Part shown: one piece after another, positions 18,350 to 27,856 of the stretch | Layout of the letters: every line of letters starts with the position of its first letter | Numbering within the stretch: the stretch's first letter is position 1 | Assembly (NCBI GenBank): GCA_964442735.1 | Contig: CAYUAP010000001.1 | Span: 1 to 64,000 of the forward strand | Source of the DNA: JAUNBG01 sp964442735 | GTDB lineage: Bacteria > Planctomycetota > Planctomycetia > Pirellulales > Thermoguttaceae | Reading direction: 5' to 3' | Length of the DNA stretch: 64,000 bases | Translations under genes and position numbers: made by a program | Notes under the pieces: generated by a model | What the model was told of the DNA's origin: nothing | The model's database searches: none | The model's input: the letters and a program-made list of their open reading frames with translations, nothing else

Positions 18350-20872
18350 ATGTATTTGGGGCAATTGAAGAGAATGCTTTTATTCTTGTTCCTTTTATTG
18401 GGAATGGTTCTACCTGCAACCGGAGAAACTTCCGGAGGATGGATTAAATATGAAAACAATCCGGTTCTGGGCGGTAACCTGGGAGTCTGTTTTGATATTA
18501 CCATGATCAAGGAAAACAATCTCTATAAAATGTGGTTTTCATGGCGTCCGAAAAAAGCTATCGGCTATACAGAAAGTACAGACGGTATTCATTGGAAGGA
18601 ACCGGTTGTTGTTTTAGAGCCCGCAGGAGACTGGGAACTCGATCTGAATCGACCAAGTGTTGTTTACAAGGATAAAATGTATCATATTTGGTATACTGGT
18701 CAGACAAAGAAAAATTCCAAAGTAGGCTACGCCGTTAGTAAAGATGGTATTCATTGGGAACGTAAACAGAAGGAGCCCGTACTTGTTCCCGAGGAAAATT
18801 GGGAAAAAGTCGCGATTATGTGTCCCCATGTTTTATGGGATGCAACCGAAAAACAATTTAAAATGTGGTATTCTGCCGGAGAACAATATGAACCGAACGC
18901 TATTGGTTATGCGACCAGTTCCGATGGTCTCTTGTGGAAAAAGTACGTACAAAATCCGGTTTTTAAGGCGGATCCTGATTCAACTTGGGAAAAACATAAA
19001 GTTACGGCGGCGCAACTTCTTTTTCATAAAGGCTGGTATTATATTTTTTATATCGGTTTTGAAAACGAGTATCTGGCGCGAATCGGAATTGCCCGATCTC
19101 GTAACGGACTCGACCATTGGGAAAAATTACCGGCTAATCCGATTATATCCCCTGATAAAGGGTGTTGGGATAGCGACGCTTGTTATAAACCATTTGTTTT
19201 GTTCGATGTTAATGAATGTCGTTGGCGTCTCTGGTATAATGGTCGGAAGACGCATGTCGAACAGATCGGAATGGCGTATCACGATGGTGAAGATCCAGGC
19301 TTTTTGGAAGATAATGAACATTCGAACTTTAAGCCAGTTCTTCTGAAAATGAACGATTATTGCCATTATATCGACGAATTCAATAAAAATGACGAGGAGA
19401 CGATTAAGCAGATCTATCCGAATCGGACGGCTTGGGAGTTTCTTTCCCATAATATTCCGTTTCTGGATTATCCGGACAAGGAATTAGAACGTATTTATTA
19501 TTTCCGCTGGTGGACATTCCGCAAACATTTAAAGCAGACAGACGAAGGACATTTCATTATTACGGAATTTCATCCACCTGTTTCCTGGGCGGGCAAGGAG
19601 AACGCCATCTGCTGTCCGGCGGGTCATCATTTTCGGGAGGGACGTTGGCTGCATAATGAACGGATTCTCGACGACTATGGACGTTTCTGGCTTTTAGGAG
19701 GTGGTGCGTTACGTTCCTATAGTTTTTGGATTGCCGATTCCTTTTGGCAACGGGCATTGGTAACCGGTCGAACGAATCAGGGCGTGGAACTTCTTGATGA
19801 TCTGGTCAAAAACTATGGTGCATGGGAAAAGGAGAGACGGGATCCCAATGGTTTTTTCTGGCAGACGGACAATCGGGACGGGATGGAGATATCGATTGGC
19901 GGTTCCGGATATCGAGTTACAATTAATACCTATATGTACGCTGATGCAACGGCTATTGGCCGGTTTGCGGAACTGGCGGGTCGAACCGATCTGAAGCAAA
20001 CCTATTTTAAAAAAGCGGAAGATCTTAAAACATTAATCAATACGAAATTATGGGATTCACAGGCGCAATTCTATAAAGTTGCTCCCCGGGTCAAACAGGC
20101 ATCAGATCCGATCCTTCTGCAAAAGGTACGAGAAGAGCATGGTTATACCCCTTGGTATGCAGATAATGCAAAAATTCCACTTCCGGAATACACAGCGGCC
20201 TGGAAGCAGTTAATGGACCCAAAAGGTTTTTACGCCCCATTTGGACCGACCACGGCAGAGCAACGACATCCTGAATTTAAGATTACCTATATAGGCCATG
20301 AATGTCAGTGGAATGGTCCTTCCTGGCCGTTTTCAACGTCAATTACATTAACTGCCCTCGGTAACCTGATCTATCGGGACAGCCTGACCTATCGTGATAC
20401 GGAAGAATGGAAAAAGGCATTTCGGGACACTTTAAAAATATATACACATTCACATTACCGCCTAAAAGAAAATGGAACCCTTGTCCCCTGGATCGATGAA
20501 AATCTGAATCCTTTCACAGGGGAATGGCTGGCCCGTACTCGTTTGAAATCGATGGGATGGCAACCACGACTCGGTGGTTACGAACGAGGTAAAGATTACA
20601 ATCATTCCACCTTCTGTGATCTGGTTATCAATGGATTAATTGGGATTCGTCCCCGAATCGACAATAGTTTTGATTTTCTACCTCTTGTGGATCCGCAGAT
20701 TGAGTATTTCTGTTTGGATAATGTATTACTGCATCAGCATCTCGTTACCATTTTTTACGATAAAACAGGAACTCGTTATCAAAAGGGTGTTGGTCTTTAT
20801 ATCTTAATTGATGGAAAAGAGAGAATACACCTTGAACAATTACCGAAAAAACCTGTTCGGGTTGAATTGTAA
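18350..20872 (+). CDS. Secreted two-domain glycosidase (beta-propeller plus (alpha/alpha)6)
   Basis: After a signal peptide (to about residue 27) comes a five-bladed propeller (about 30-330) with repeated GYxxSxDGIHW motifs, as in GH43/GH130-type enzymes and related sugar-binding domains. From about 350 an alpha-helical barrel of the glucosidase/MGH1-like kind follows. Its motifs include FRWWTFRKH, DDYGRFWLLGGGALRSYSFW, NGFFWQTDNRDGMEISIGGSG and GHECQWNGPSWPFSTS. The product is 840 residues, read without interruption behind AAGGAG. The acidic motifs NRDGMEIS and CQWNGPSW would be expected at the active site of the second domain. It likely works outside the cytoplasm on plant or algal oligosaccharides. 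The substrate is not predictable, and one domain may only bind sugar. Confidence 0.82.
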   Translation: MYLGQLKRMLLFLFLLLGMVLPATGETSGGWIKYENNPVLGGNLGVCFDITMIKENNLYKMWFSWRPKKAIGYTESTDGIHWKEPVVVLEPAGDWELDLNRPSVVYKDKMYHIWYTGQTKKNSKVGYAVSKDGIHWERKQKEPVLVPEENWEKVAIMCPHVLWDATEKQFKMWYSAGEQYEPNAIGYATSSDGLLWKKYVQNPVFKADPDSTWEKHKVTAAQLLFHKGWYYIFYIGFENEYLARIGIARSRNGLDHWEKLPANPIISPDKGCWDSDACYKPFVLFDVNECRWRLWYNGRKTHVEQIGMAYHDGEDPGFLEDNEHSNFKPVLLKMNDYCHYIDEFNKNDEETIKQIYPNRTAWEFLSHNIPFLDYPDKELERIYYFRWWTFRKHLKQTDEGHFIITEFHPPVSWAGKENAICCPAGHHFREGRWLHNERILDDYGRFWLLGGGALRSYSFWIADSFWQRALVTGRTNQGVELLDDLVKNYGAWEKERRDPNGFFWQTDNRDGMEISIGGSGYRVTINTYMYADATAIGRFAELAGRTDLKQTYFKKAEDLKTLINTKLWDSQAQFYKVAPRVKQASDPILLQKVREEHGYTPWYADNAKIPLPEYTAAWKQLMDPKGFYAPFGPTTAEQRHPEFKITYIGHECQWNGPSWPFSTSITLTALGNLIYRDSLTYRDTEEWKKAFRDTLKIYTHSHYRLKENGTLVPWIDENLNPFTGEWLARTRLKSMGWQPRLGGYERGKDYNHSTFCDLVINGLIGIRPRIDNSFDFLPLVDPQIEYFCLDNVLLHQHLVTIFYDKTGTRYQKGVGLYILIDGKERIHLEQLPKKPVRVEL

Positions 20873-20904
20873 AATAGTATTCATTCCCCAATCCATAGTT
20901 AAGC

Positions 20905-20967
20905 CGAGGACAAAGGCATAGCTGCCGAGGACAAAGGCGTAGCTGCCGAGGACAAAGGCGTAGCCGG
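20905..20967 (+). repeat. Three tandem 21-base repeats
   Basis: The unit GCCGAGGACAAAGGCGTAGC plus one base is present three times with two substitutions, just downstream of the glycosidase gene. It is non-coding in context. Confidence 0.85.
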
Positions 20968-21098
20968 AATCGCAATAGTATCCTCGGAATGATCACCTGG
21001 CGGCGTATCATAAAACAAACTTCCCAACATCAAGTTGATGTTCGTTGTCGTAAAACCCGTGTGATACAATAACTTGATATTAAAATACGGATTGATAT

Positions 21099-21239
21099 TA
21101 TACTCAAGGTCGTTATAAAAGTCTATTTTTCAAAACAGGCGAAACGCCTGTTTTGAAGGACACGGACGAGACCTGCCTGCCGTCAGGCATGGCATCCGCG
21201 CTCCCGGGAAATGCCGAATTTATAACGTCGTACAGTATA
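21099..21239 (-). repeat. Family A MITE-like repeat, inverted orientation
   Basis: This copy runs opposite to the others: it begins TATACTCAAGGTCGTTATAA and ends with the complement of the TATACTGTACGACGTTATAA end. A 20-base extra palindromic bit (CTGCCTGCCGTCAGGCATGG) in the middle makes it 141 bases. It contains the hairpin ACAGGCGAAACGCCTGT. Confidence 0.8.
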
Positions 21240-21308
21240 AAACATGGATTGATATTAAAACACAGATTAAAAACAGTCTCTAACTTTTAGTATACAATAG
21301 ACGTACAA

Positions 21309-22754
21309 TTAATTGTTTTCTTTAGGGGGAGTATCTATAGGAAGTTCATTCTGCCATCCGCCCCCCAGGGCACGATAGAGATCGATAACGTCGATAACAG
21401 CGTTCGCATGGCTCTGAACCTCCTGTAGTTCGTAACTGAGTTTTTCTCGTTGTGAATCAAGGACACGTTGGAAGTCTGTTGTTCCATTTTTATAACGTTC
21501 TTCGGAGTATTTGAGAGCTTTATCATAGGAAACAACTGCTAAATTCAGTTTTTTCCAACGCTCTTTTTCGTTTAGATAGGAGGCGAGCGCATTATCGACT
21601 TCCTCGACCGCCAGCAGAATCGTTTCTTCATACAGAGCCGCCTTTTCCTGAAATGCAGCTTCTTGGAGTCGAACATTACTCCGATATTTTCCGAAATTGA
21701 GAATATTCCATCGAAAACCGGGCGAGACACTTGTGGCAATACTATCAGCACTCCATAAATTACTAATGGTATCCGCTTCCAATCCGAACATTCCACTTAA
21801 CGAGAAGATCGGATAGAGATCTCCCATAGCGCCGCCGATACGTGCATTTTGTGCGATTAACACCTGCTCTGCAGCACGAATATCGGGCCGTCTGCGAATC
21901 AGTTCTACCGGGATTCCAACCAGAATCTCCTCTGGAATTTCCGGCATGGGGGCTACAGTCCGCATGAAATCGTCTACATAGCCGACCTGTTTACCGACGA
22001 GGGTACTCAATCGGTTCAGTGTGATGCGAAGTCCGATTCGTAATGTTGGCAGTTCCGCCTCAATGGCCTCCAAACTACCCTGTGCCTGACTGACATCCAA
22101 CTGACTACTCTTGCCGACGACAACAAGCTCTTTCGTTAAAGCCAATGTATTACGTCTGATTTCAATATTCTTTTCCGCAATGGAAATCTGTTCCTGATAT
22201 GCACGAACATTAATATATTGTGTAGCGATATTCGACAAAAGTAAAATATAGGCGTCCCAATAGAGATTATTTTGTGATTCCAGGTCGGCTAGAGATGCCT
22301 CCGTATAGCGTTTGAGTCGTCCGAAGACATCAAGTTCCCAACTCATACTTGTACCAAGTGACCAGTTTTCAGATGTTCCATCGATATTAGGGACCTTTGC
22401 CAGGGTGTAGGAACCATCTGTTGCGACTTGTGGGAACAGTTCCGAACGTGTAATGCCCACTTGGGCGCGATATTGTTGAAGACGCCAGGCCATTTCCCGC
22501 AGTGTCAGACTTCCATGGTGCGATGTACCATTAATATTGACACCTTCTTCAAGAAGACGGGCCAGTACCGGATCATTTAAATTTGTCCACCATTGTGCCA
22601 GATCTTCACCTTTTTGCTGTTCAACACCTCTTTTTACGTCGATTTGTGTATAGGAATCTGTCATTGCAAGTTTTGGTCCCTGATATTCCGGACCCAATTT
22701 ACAACCACCTATACCTAATATTAATATAATAAATATCAAATAATATTTTTTCAT
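21309..22754 (-). CDS. Outer membrane efflux lipoprotein (OprM/NodT type)
   Basis: This 481-residue outer membrane factor forms the exit duct of a tripartite pump. It has a lipoprotein signal peptide ending ILGIGGC (Cys18), then the family start GPEYQGP. Two long coiled-coil halves follow, with the repeat LTLREMAWRLQQYRAQVGITRSELFPQ near 86-112 and RRPDIRAAEQVLIAQNARIGGA near 287-308. It lies divergent from the adaptor and RND genes, separated by 251 bases, so one control region may serve both sides. Confidence 0.92.
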   Translation of the reverse strand: MKKYYLIFIILILGIGGCKLGPEYQGPKLAMTDSYTQIDVKRGVEQQKGEDLAQWWTNLNDPVLARLLEEGVNINGTSHHGSLTLREMAWRLQQYRAQVGITRSELFPQVATDGSYTLAKVPNIDGTSENWSLGTSMSWELDVFGRLKRYTEASLADLESQNNLYWDAYILLLSNIATQYINVRAYQEQISIAEKNIEIRRNTLALTKELVVVGKSSQLDVSQAQGSLEAIEAELPTLRIGLRITLNRLSTLVGKQVGYVDDFMRTVAPMPEIPEEILVGIPVELIRRRPDIRAAEQVLIAQNARIGGAMGDLYPIFSLSGMFGLEADTISNLWSADSIATSVSPGFRWNILNFGKYRSNVRLQEAAFQEKAALYEETILLAVEEVDNALASYLNEKERWKKLNLAVVSYDKALKYSEERYKNGTTDFQRVLDSQREKLSYELQEVQSHANAVIDVIDLYRALGGGWQNELPIDTPPKENN

Positions 22755-23005
22755 ATTTCTATCCTACTCTCGAAAAATGTGTTTCCAGTCTATCTTGGGA
22801 AGAAAACACTTTTTTAATTTTCGTGCATATTTTATTGTCGTTTAAATTGATTTTTTTTATTCAACTGTTGTTTTTATTATATTCGACTCTTTTTTTAGGA
22901 TTTCTATACATTTTTTAAGTATTTCATTTAAACTTGGTGTTATAAAGATTGAACAAATTCATAATATAAATATACTAAAGTTTGTCGAAAGATAATTATT
23001 AACAT

Positions 23006-24508
23006 ATGAAAACAATGTTTTTATTGAATATCAGGATCATGAAAATGCGCAAGATAGGTAAATGTTTATTACAAACGATAATCTCCGCAACGTTGATTAC
23101 CTTAACGACAGTGGTAACTATGGTTATGATGAAGCAGGAAAATATTCCGAAGAATCTGGATCTTCATCAAGGCTTGACCACAGTCGAGGTTACACCGATA
23201 CAGGAGCATCATCAGGGAATCGATTTCGAGGTTGACGGAGAAGTCGTTCCCTATCGGAAGGTACAGATTGTTGCGGAAGTGGCCGGTCGAATCCAACATA
23301 AATCGGAGAATGCCCGACTAGGTCGTTCGGTAAAGAAGGGAGAAGTTCTTTTAGAGATAGATCCTGCCGACTACGAACTTGACGTTCGCCAGAAAAAAGA
23401 GGCATTGGCGCAGTCAACAGTCAATATAACGGAAAATAATATCCAGATAACAAATACAAAGAATGATCTGGTCATAGCGAAGGAACAATATACAATCCGC
23501 GAACGGGAAACGGAACGATATACAAAAACGTCCATGCCGGGCGTCTATTCGAGTGCCGAGCTTGATACAGTTCGACTTTCTCTATTAACGGCGAAGGATT
23601 CCGTACAGAAACTAGAGAATCAGCTTCGTGTCTACGAGACGCAGACCGATAGTCTGGCGAGTGCACAGCGTAAAGCGGAAGCGGATCTGGCTCTGGCTGA
23701 ACTTAATCTCAAACGGACGAAGGTAACGTCTCCTATTTCAGGAGTTGTGACTACCGATTCGTTTGAACTTAATTCCTATATTCAAAAGGGGGGTGTACTT
23801 TCAGAAATACTTGATACTTCCCGATTGGAGATTCAATGTAGTCTTTACATGAAACAGATAAAATGGATCTGGCTTTCTGAACGGACACAAAATGACAATT
23901 TAAAGGAGAATCAGGAGAAAATAGAGACAGGTCTAAACGGTTATATTTTTTCACCGACTCCTGTAACCATTGTTTACGAACTCGACGGAGAAAAATGGCA
24001 ATGGGACGGGACCTTGAGTACCTTGGACGGTGCTGGTATTAACGCTGCGACCCGGATGGTGCCCTGTCGTGTTGTTGTTGCCAATCCACAAGCCGTTCGT
24101 AATATGGAGGAGAAGGCATTGAACAATCGATCCATTCCAATGCCTACCCTGTTTTCCGGAATGTACGTGAATGTGATTGTTCATGCGAAGCCGAAAATGG
24201 CCGTCTATCAGATTCCGGAGAAGGCACTTCTGCCCGGTGGACGTATTTGGACGGCGACCAATGGTCAGTTACATCAGTATTCCCTGCACGTTGCTTCGAC
24301 GAGTTCTGAAGGTGTTCTCTTCTATACAGATCATGCCAAGCCGGATGAATCCGATTTAGTTGTTATTTCTCCACTAGCCGCGCCCAAGGAAGGAGAACAG
24401 GTACATCTAATGGATACGACCGGACGATATTCTTCCGAATTACCTGTCGAAAAACAGTCGAAGGAAGGAAATATGAATTCTACTACTGACGAGAAGACTA
24501 AAGGTTAA
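23006..24508 (+). CDS. RND efflux membrane fusion (adaptor) protein
   Basis: This 500-residue periplasmic adaptor of the HlyD/AcrA type bridges the RND pump and the outer membrane duct. The N-terminal anchor is followed by a lipoyl half with VDGEVVPYRKVQIVAEVAGR and GRSVKKGEVLLEIDPADYEL near 75-120, a coiled-coil hairpin (about 130-240), then TKVTSPISGVVTTDSFELNS. The start is uncertain: ATG at 23006 has a poor ribosome site, while the ATG at 23045 has AGGA eight bases upstream and begins MRKIGKCLL. Three bases separate the stop from the RND gene, showing translational coupling. Confidence 0.9.
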   Translation: MKTMFLLNIRIMKMRKIGKCLLQTIISATLITLTTVVTMVMMKQENIPKNLDLHQGLTTVEVTPIQEHHQGIDFEVDGEVVPYRKVQIVAEVAGRIQHKSENARLGRSVKKGEVLLEIDPADYELDVRQKKEALAQSTVNITENNIQITNTKNDLVIAKEQYTIRERETERYTKTSMPGVYSSAELDTVRLSLLTAKDSVQKLENQLRVYETQTDSLASAQRKAEADLALAELNLKRTKVTSPISGVVTTDSFELNSYIQKGGVLSEILDTSRLEIQCSLYMKQIKWIWLSERTQNDNLKENQEKIETGLNGYIFSPTPVTIVYELDGEKWQWDGTLSTLDGAGINAATRMVPCRVVVANPQAVRNMEEKALNNRSIPMPTLFSGMYVNVIVHAKPKMAVYQIPEKALLPGGRIWTATNGQLHQYSLHVASTSSEGVLFYTDHAKPDESDLVVISPLAAPKEGEQVHLMDTTGRYSSELPVEKQSKEGNMNSTTDEKTKG

Positions 24509-24511
24509 GTC

Positions 24512-27500
24512 ATGATCCGAAATATGATGCATGGAATCGTCTCGAATTCACCGGCATTGAATATTCTGATGCTTGTTATTCTCGTCTTGGGAACTTGGTG
24601 TGGATTGAGTCTGCGGCGCGAAACGTTTCCTAATTTTGATATGGAATATATAACGGTCTCGGTCGCCTATCCTGGAGCGACTCCGGAAGAGGTCGAAAAT
24701 GGTATCTGTCAGAAGATCGAGGAGTATCTTCGTTCGATTGAAGGTGTAAAAAAAATCACGGCCACTGCGAGCGAAGGGAGTGGTATGGTTCAATTGGAAC
24801 TTCGGAGTGACGTTACAAATGTCGACCGGGTCTTAAATGAAGTACGGGAAGAGGTTGACCGGATTCCCAGTTTTCCGGAATTGGCGGAAGATCCGATTGT
24901 CCAGCGTATGAAAATGCAGGAGACGATTATTTCCATTGGTGTTTTGGGGCCGGAAGATTATTCGGTGGAATCGCATTTGGAACTACGTCAAGTAGCGGAG
25001 AACCTTCGGGATGAACTCCTGCAGATGCCGCGTATTTCCATGGTTAATCTGGTGGGAACGAAGGACTATCAAATCGACGTTGAGATTCCGGAGAGTACTC
25101 TTCGTGCCTATAATATGACATTACAGGACGGAGCCAGTATCCTTCGGACAGAGAATATTCAATCGCCGGGTGGTACCATTCGTGCACCATCACAAGAGAT
25201 AAATGTTCGAACGGATAATCGACGTTATGATGGAGAAGGAATTTCACAGCTTCCCTTTATTACACGTCGTGATGGAACCGTTATCAAAATTGGTGATATT
25301 GCCCATGTTCGTGACGAATTCACAGATGGTCCGGCCCAGGCATCGGTCTATACCCCTCCGAAGGAAGGAATTCCGGAGAATACTGATTCTATTTCCGGAC
25401 GTCCCGTTATTGCCTTGGGGGTACTCCGTAACACGAACGAGGATCTTCTCAAAATGGTTGATCAGGTTTATGAATTCCTGGAAAAAAAGAGGAACGATGG
25501 CAGTCTTCCCGCCGGATATTCCCTGATAACTTGGGGGGATCGGTCTGAAGAGATTCGATCCCGACTGGAACTCTTGATGAAAAATGGATTTCAGGGGTTA
25601 CTGATCGTCTTTATTCTTTTGTCTCTATTTTTGGATATAAAATTGGCCTTTTGGGTCGCACTTGGTATTCCGTTTTCGATATGTGCGGCATCGTTCTGGC
25701 TCTTGGCCAAGGGGGCAACACTCAATATGATGTCCACCTTCGGTGTTATTATGGCCCTCGGTATTGTTGTCGACGATGCTATTGTGGTCGGGGAGAATAT
25801 CTATACCCATCGACAGAAGGGGAAAAACTATTTTAAAGCGGCTATTGACGGAACGGCAGAAGTTCTTCCTTCGGTTATTTCCTCGGTAATAACAACGATC
25901 ATTGCCTTTGTCCCCCTAATGTATATTACTGGAATAATGGGCAAGATTATTTATGTCGTTCCGGTTGTTATGATCGCTATTCTGGTTGCCTCGCTATGTG
26001 AAAGTTTTACGATTCTTCCCTGCCACTTGTCACACGAAAAAAATTTGTTTTTGCGAATGCTGGCAGGTTATCTCTATATCTTTTCATGGCTGCTCTACCC
26101 ACTGCGCTGGTTGAGTTCGTTTGCGACAGGAGTCATGGATTTTACGATTAATCATATCTATGCTCCTTTAATCCGATTGGTTTTGGAGTATCGATTCACC
26201 TATATTACAACTTGTGTCTGCTGTTTAATCATTGCACTTGTTATGATTGCATCCGGAGTGGTTCCATTTGTTTTTTTTCCAAAGACGGATGGAAACGATA
26301 TTCAGGTATCACTTTCCTTCCCCAACGGAACTCCTCCGGAGGTCACTGAATTTTGGACAGCCCATCTGGAACGAGTTTTCTGGAAGGTGGCACGTGAATA
26401 TGAACAGAAGGGGACACCCATAGCAAATCGATCCTTCCGGGTCGTTGGAACTTCATTACAGTCCCGAGGTGGAAATATGTCCGGTTCGGCCGGTGGAGGA
26501 AGTGGCCATTATGGTGGTGTTCAGGTAGAACTGGTTAGTGATGGATCTCGAACGATCAGCAGTGTAGAAATCGCCAATCGTTGGCGCGAGGAGGCTGGTA
26601 CGGTTCCTGGTGCAGATACTTTAACGTTCGATACCCAAATGTTCGGTCCTCCCGGAGGTGAAATAGAGGTTATGTTCATGGCTAAATCGCAGGACGGTGC
26701 GAAACTGACCGAAGTTGTCGAAAAATGCAAGGAGAAGCTCGCCCAGTATAATGGAACAATTGATATTACTGACGATGACATTCCAGGTAAATGGGAATAT
26801 AGACTTCGAATTAAGGAGAATGCGATTGCGATGGGACTTCATCCGGAGGATCTGGCCAATGTTATTCGCGCTACCTATTATGGAGCGGAGGTCATGCGAC
26901 TTCAACGCGGTCGACATGAAGTTAAATTAATGGTCTGCTATCCTCGAGAAGACAGAAGATCTCTAGCTAATTTTGATGAAATTCGAATTCGAACGGCAGA
27001 TGGCGATGATTACCCCATTACAGAACTGGCAGATATCGAAGTTGTACGCGGCTTTACAACGATTACACGTCGAAATCAGTTACGGGCTATTACCGTTTCC
27101 AGCGATGTTGACGCCGAAAAAACCAATGCACAAAAAATTATTAATGAATTGAAAACGGACTATCTCCCATCACTATTAAAGGATTATCCAGGTGTTTCCG
27201 TCACGTGGGAAGGCCATGAAGAAGAACGTAAAGAGGCCAACAGTAGTATGATTATTGGTTTTATGGCCGCAATGTGTGCCATGTTTATCGTTTTGGCGAT
27301 GCAGTTTCGTTCCTATCTTCAGCCGTTCATCATTATCATTATTATACCATTCAGTGTTATCGGCGTTGTTTTAGCCCATTTATGTGCAAACGAGCCGTTA
27401 TCACAGTTCAGTTTGTTTGGAATAGTAGCCCTGGCGGGTATTGTGGTCAACGACTCCATTGTTCTAATCGATTTTATTAATGTACGGGTACGCAGTGGCG

Positions 27501-27772
27501 AGCCAATCCATAAAGTTCTTCAGGAAGTGGGACAGTTACGCTTCCGACCGGTTGTTCTGACCTCGGTTACGACGATTGGCGGACTTCTCCCCATTGTTTG
27601 CGAGACGTCACTTCAGGCGAAAATGATTATTCCAATGGCCTTGAGTCTGGCTGGTGGTGTGGCCATGGCTCTCATTTTAGTTCTCTTTTTTGTTCCGGTC
27701 CTCTATTCCTGTTATGTTGATATGTTAAAATTTTTCGGAATTGAAATCCGACATATGTTGCTGGAAGAGTGA
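24512..27772 (+). CDS. RND efflux transporter (AcrB/MexB-like superfamily)
   Basis: This is the proton-driven inner membrane pump subunit, 1086 residues. It shows the typical internal duplication: a first span (ILMLVILVLGTWCG), a porter domain with YPGATPEEVENGICQKIEEYL, and spans from ~360 with the proton-relay motif ALGIVVDDAIVVGENIY near 415. The second half has a porter domain and spans beginning near 917. A Gly/Ser-rich loop (SGSAGGGSGHYGG, about 655-670) lies in the second porter domain. The substrate is unknown; it is not closely AcrB-like by eye and may belong to a multidrug or envelope-lipid subgroup. Confidence 0.93.
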   Translation: MIRNMMHGIVSNSPALNILMLVILVLGTWCGLSLRRETFPNFDMEYITVSVAYPGATPEEVENGICQKIEEYLRSIEGVKKITATASEGSGMVQLELRSDVTNVDRVLNEVREEVDRIPSFPELAEDPIVQRMKMQETIISIGVLGPEDYSVESHLELRQVAENLRDELLQMPRISMVNLVGTKDYQIDVEIPESTLRAYNMTLQDGASILRTENIQSPGGTIRAPSQEINVRTDNRRYDGEGISQLPFITRRDGTVIKIGDIAHVRDEFTDGPAQASVYTPPKEGIPENTDSISGRPVIALGVLRNTNEDLLKMVDQVYEFLEKKRNDGSLPAGYSLITWGDRSEEIRSRLELLMKNGFQGLLIVFILLSLFLDIKLAFWVALGIPFSICAASFWLLAKGATLNMMSTFGVIMALGIVVDDAIVVGENIYTHRQKGKNYFKAAIDGTAEVLPSVISSVITTIIAFVPLMYITGIMGKIIYVVPVVMIAILVASLCESFTILPCHLSHEKNLFLRMLAGYLYIFSWLLYPLRWLSSFATGVMDFTINHIYAPLIRLVLEYRFTYITTCVCCLIIALVMIASGVVPFVFFPKTDGNDIQVSLSFPNGTPPEVTEFWTAHLERVFWKVAREYEQKGTPIANRSFRVVGTSLQSRGGNMSGSAGGGSGHYGGVQVELVSDGSRTISSVEIANRWREEAGTVPGADTLTFDTQMFGPPGGEIEVMFMAKSQDGAKLTEVVEKCKEKLAQYNGTIDITDDDIPGKWEYRLRIKENAIAMGLHPEDLANVIRATYYGAEVMRLQRGRHEVKLMVCYPREDRRSLANFDEIRIRTADGDDYPITELADIEVVRGFTTITRRNQLRAITVSSDVDAEKTNAQKIINELKTDYLPSLLKDYPGVSVTWEGHEEERKEANSSMIIGFMAAMCAMFIVLAMQFRSYLQPFIIIIIIPFSVIGVVLAHLCANEPLSQFSLFGIVALAGIVVNDSIVLIDFINVRVRSGEPIHKVLQEVGQLRFRPVVLTSVTTIGGLLPIVCETSLQAKMIIPMALSLAGGVAMALILVLFFVPVLYSCYVDMLKFFGIEIRHMLLEE

Positions 27773-27856
27773 CGATAAACGAGGCCAAAACAAGTGGATC
27801 GAAAAGAGGAAATATAAATGTTATATTAGAAATTACAGACGAGTAGCGATATCAGG

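Noticed and set aside
20745..21011. 88-codon reverse frame with RLCPRQL repeats
   Set aside because: It is created by the 21-base tandem repeat and the antisense of the glycosidase end.
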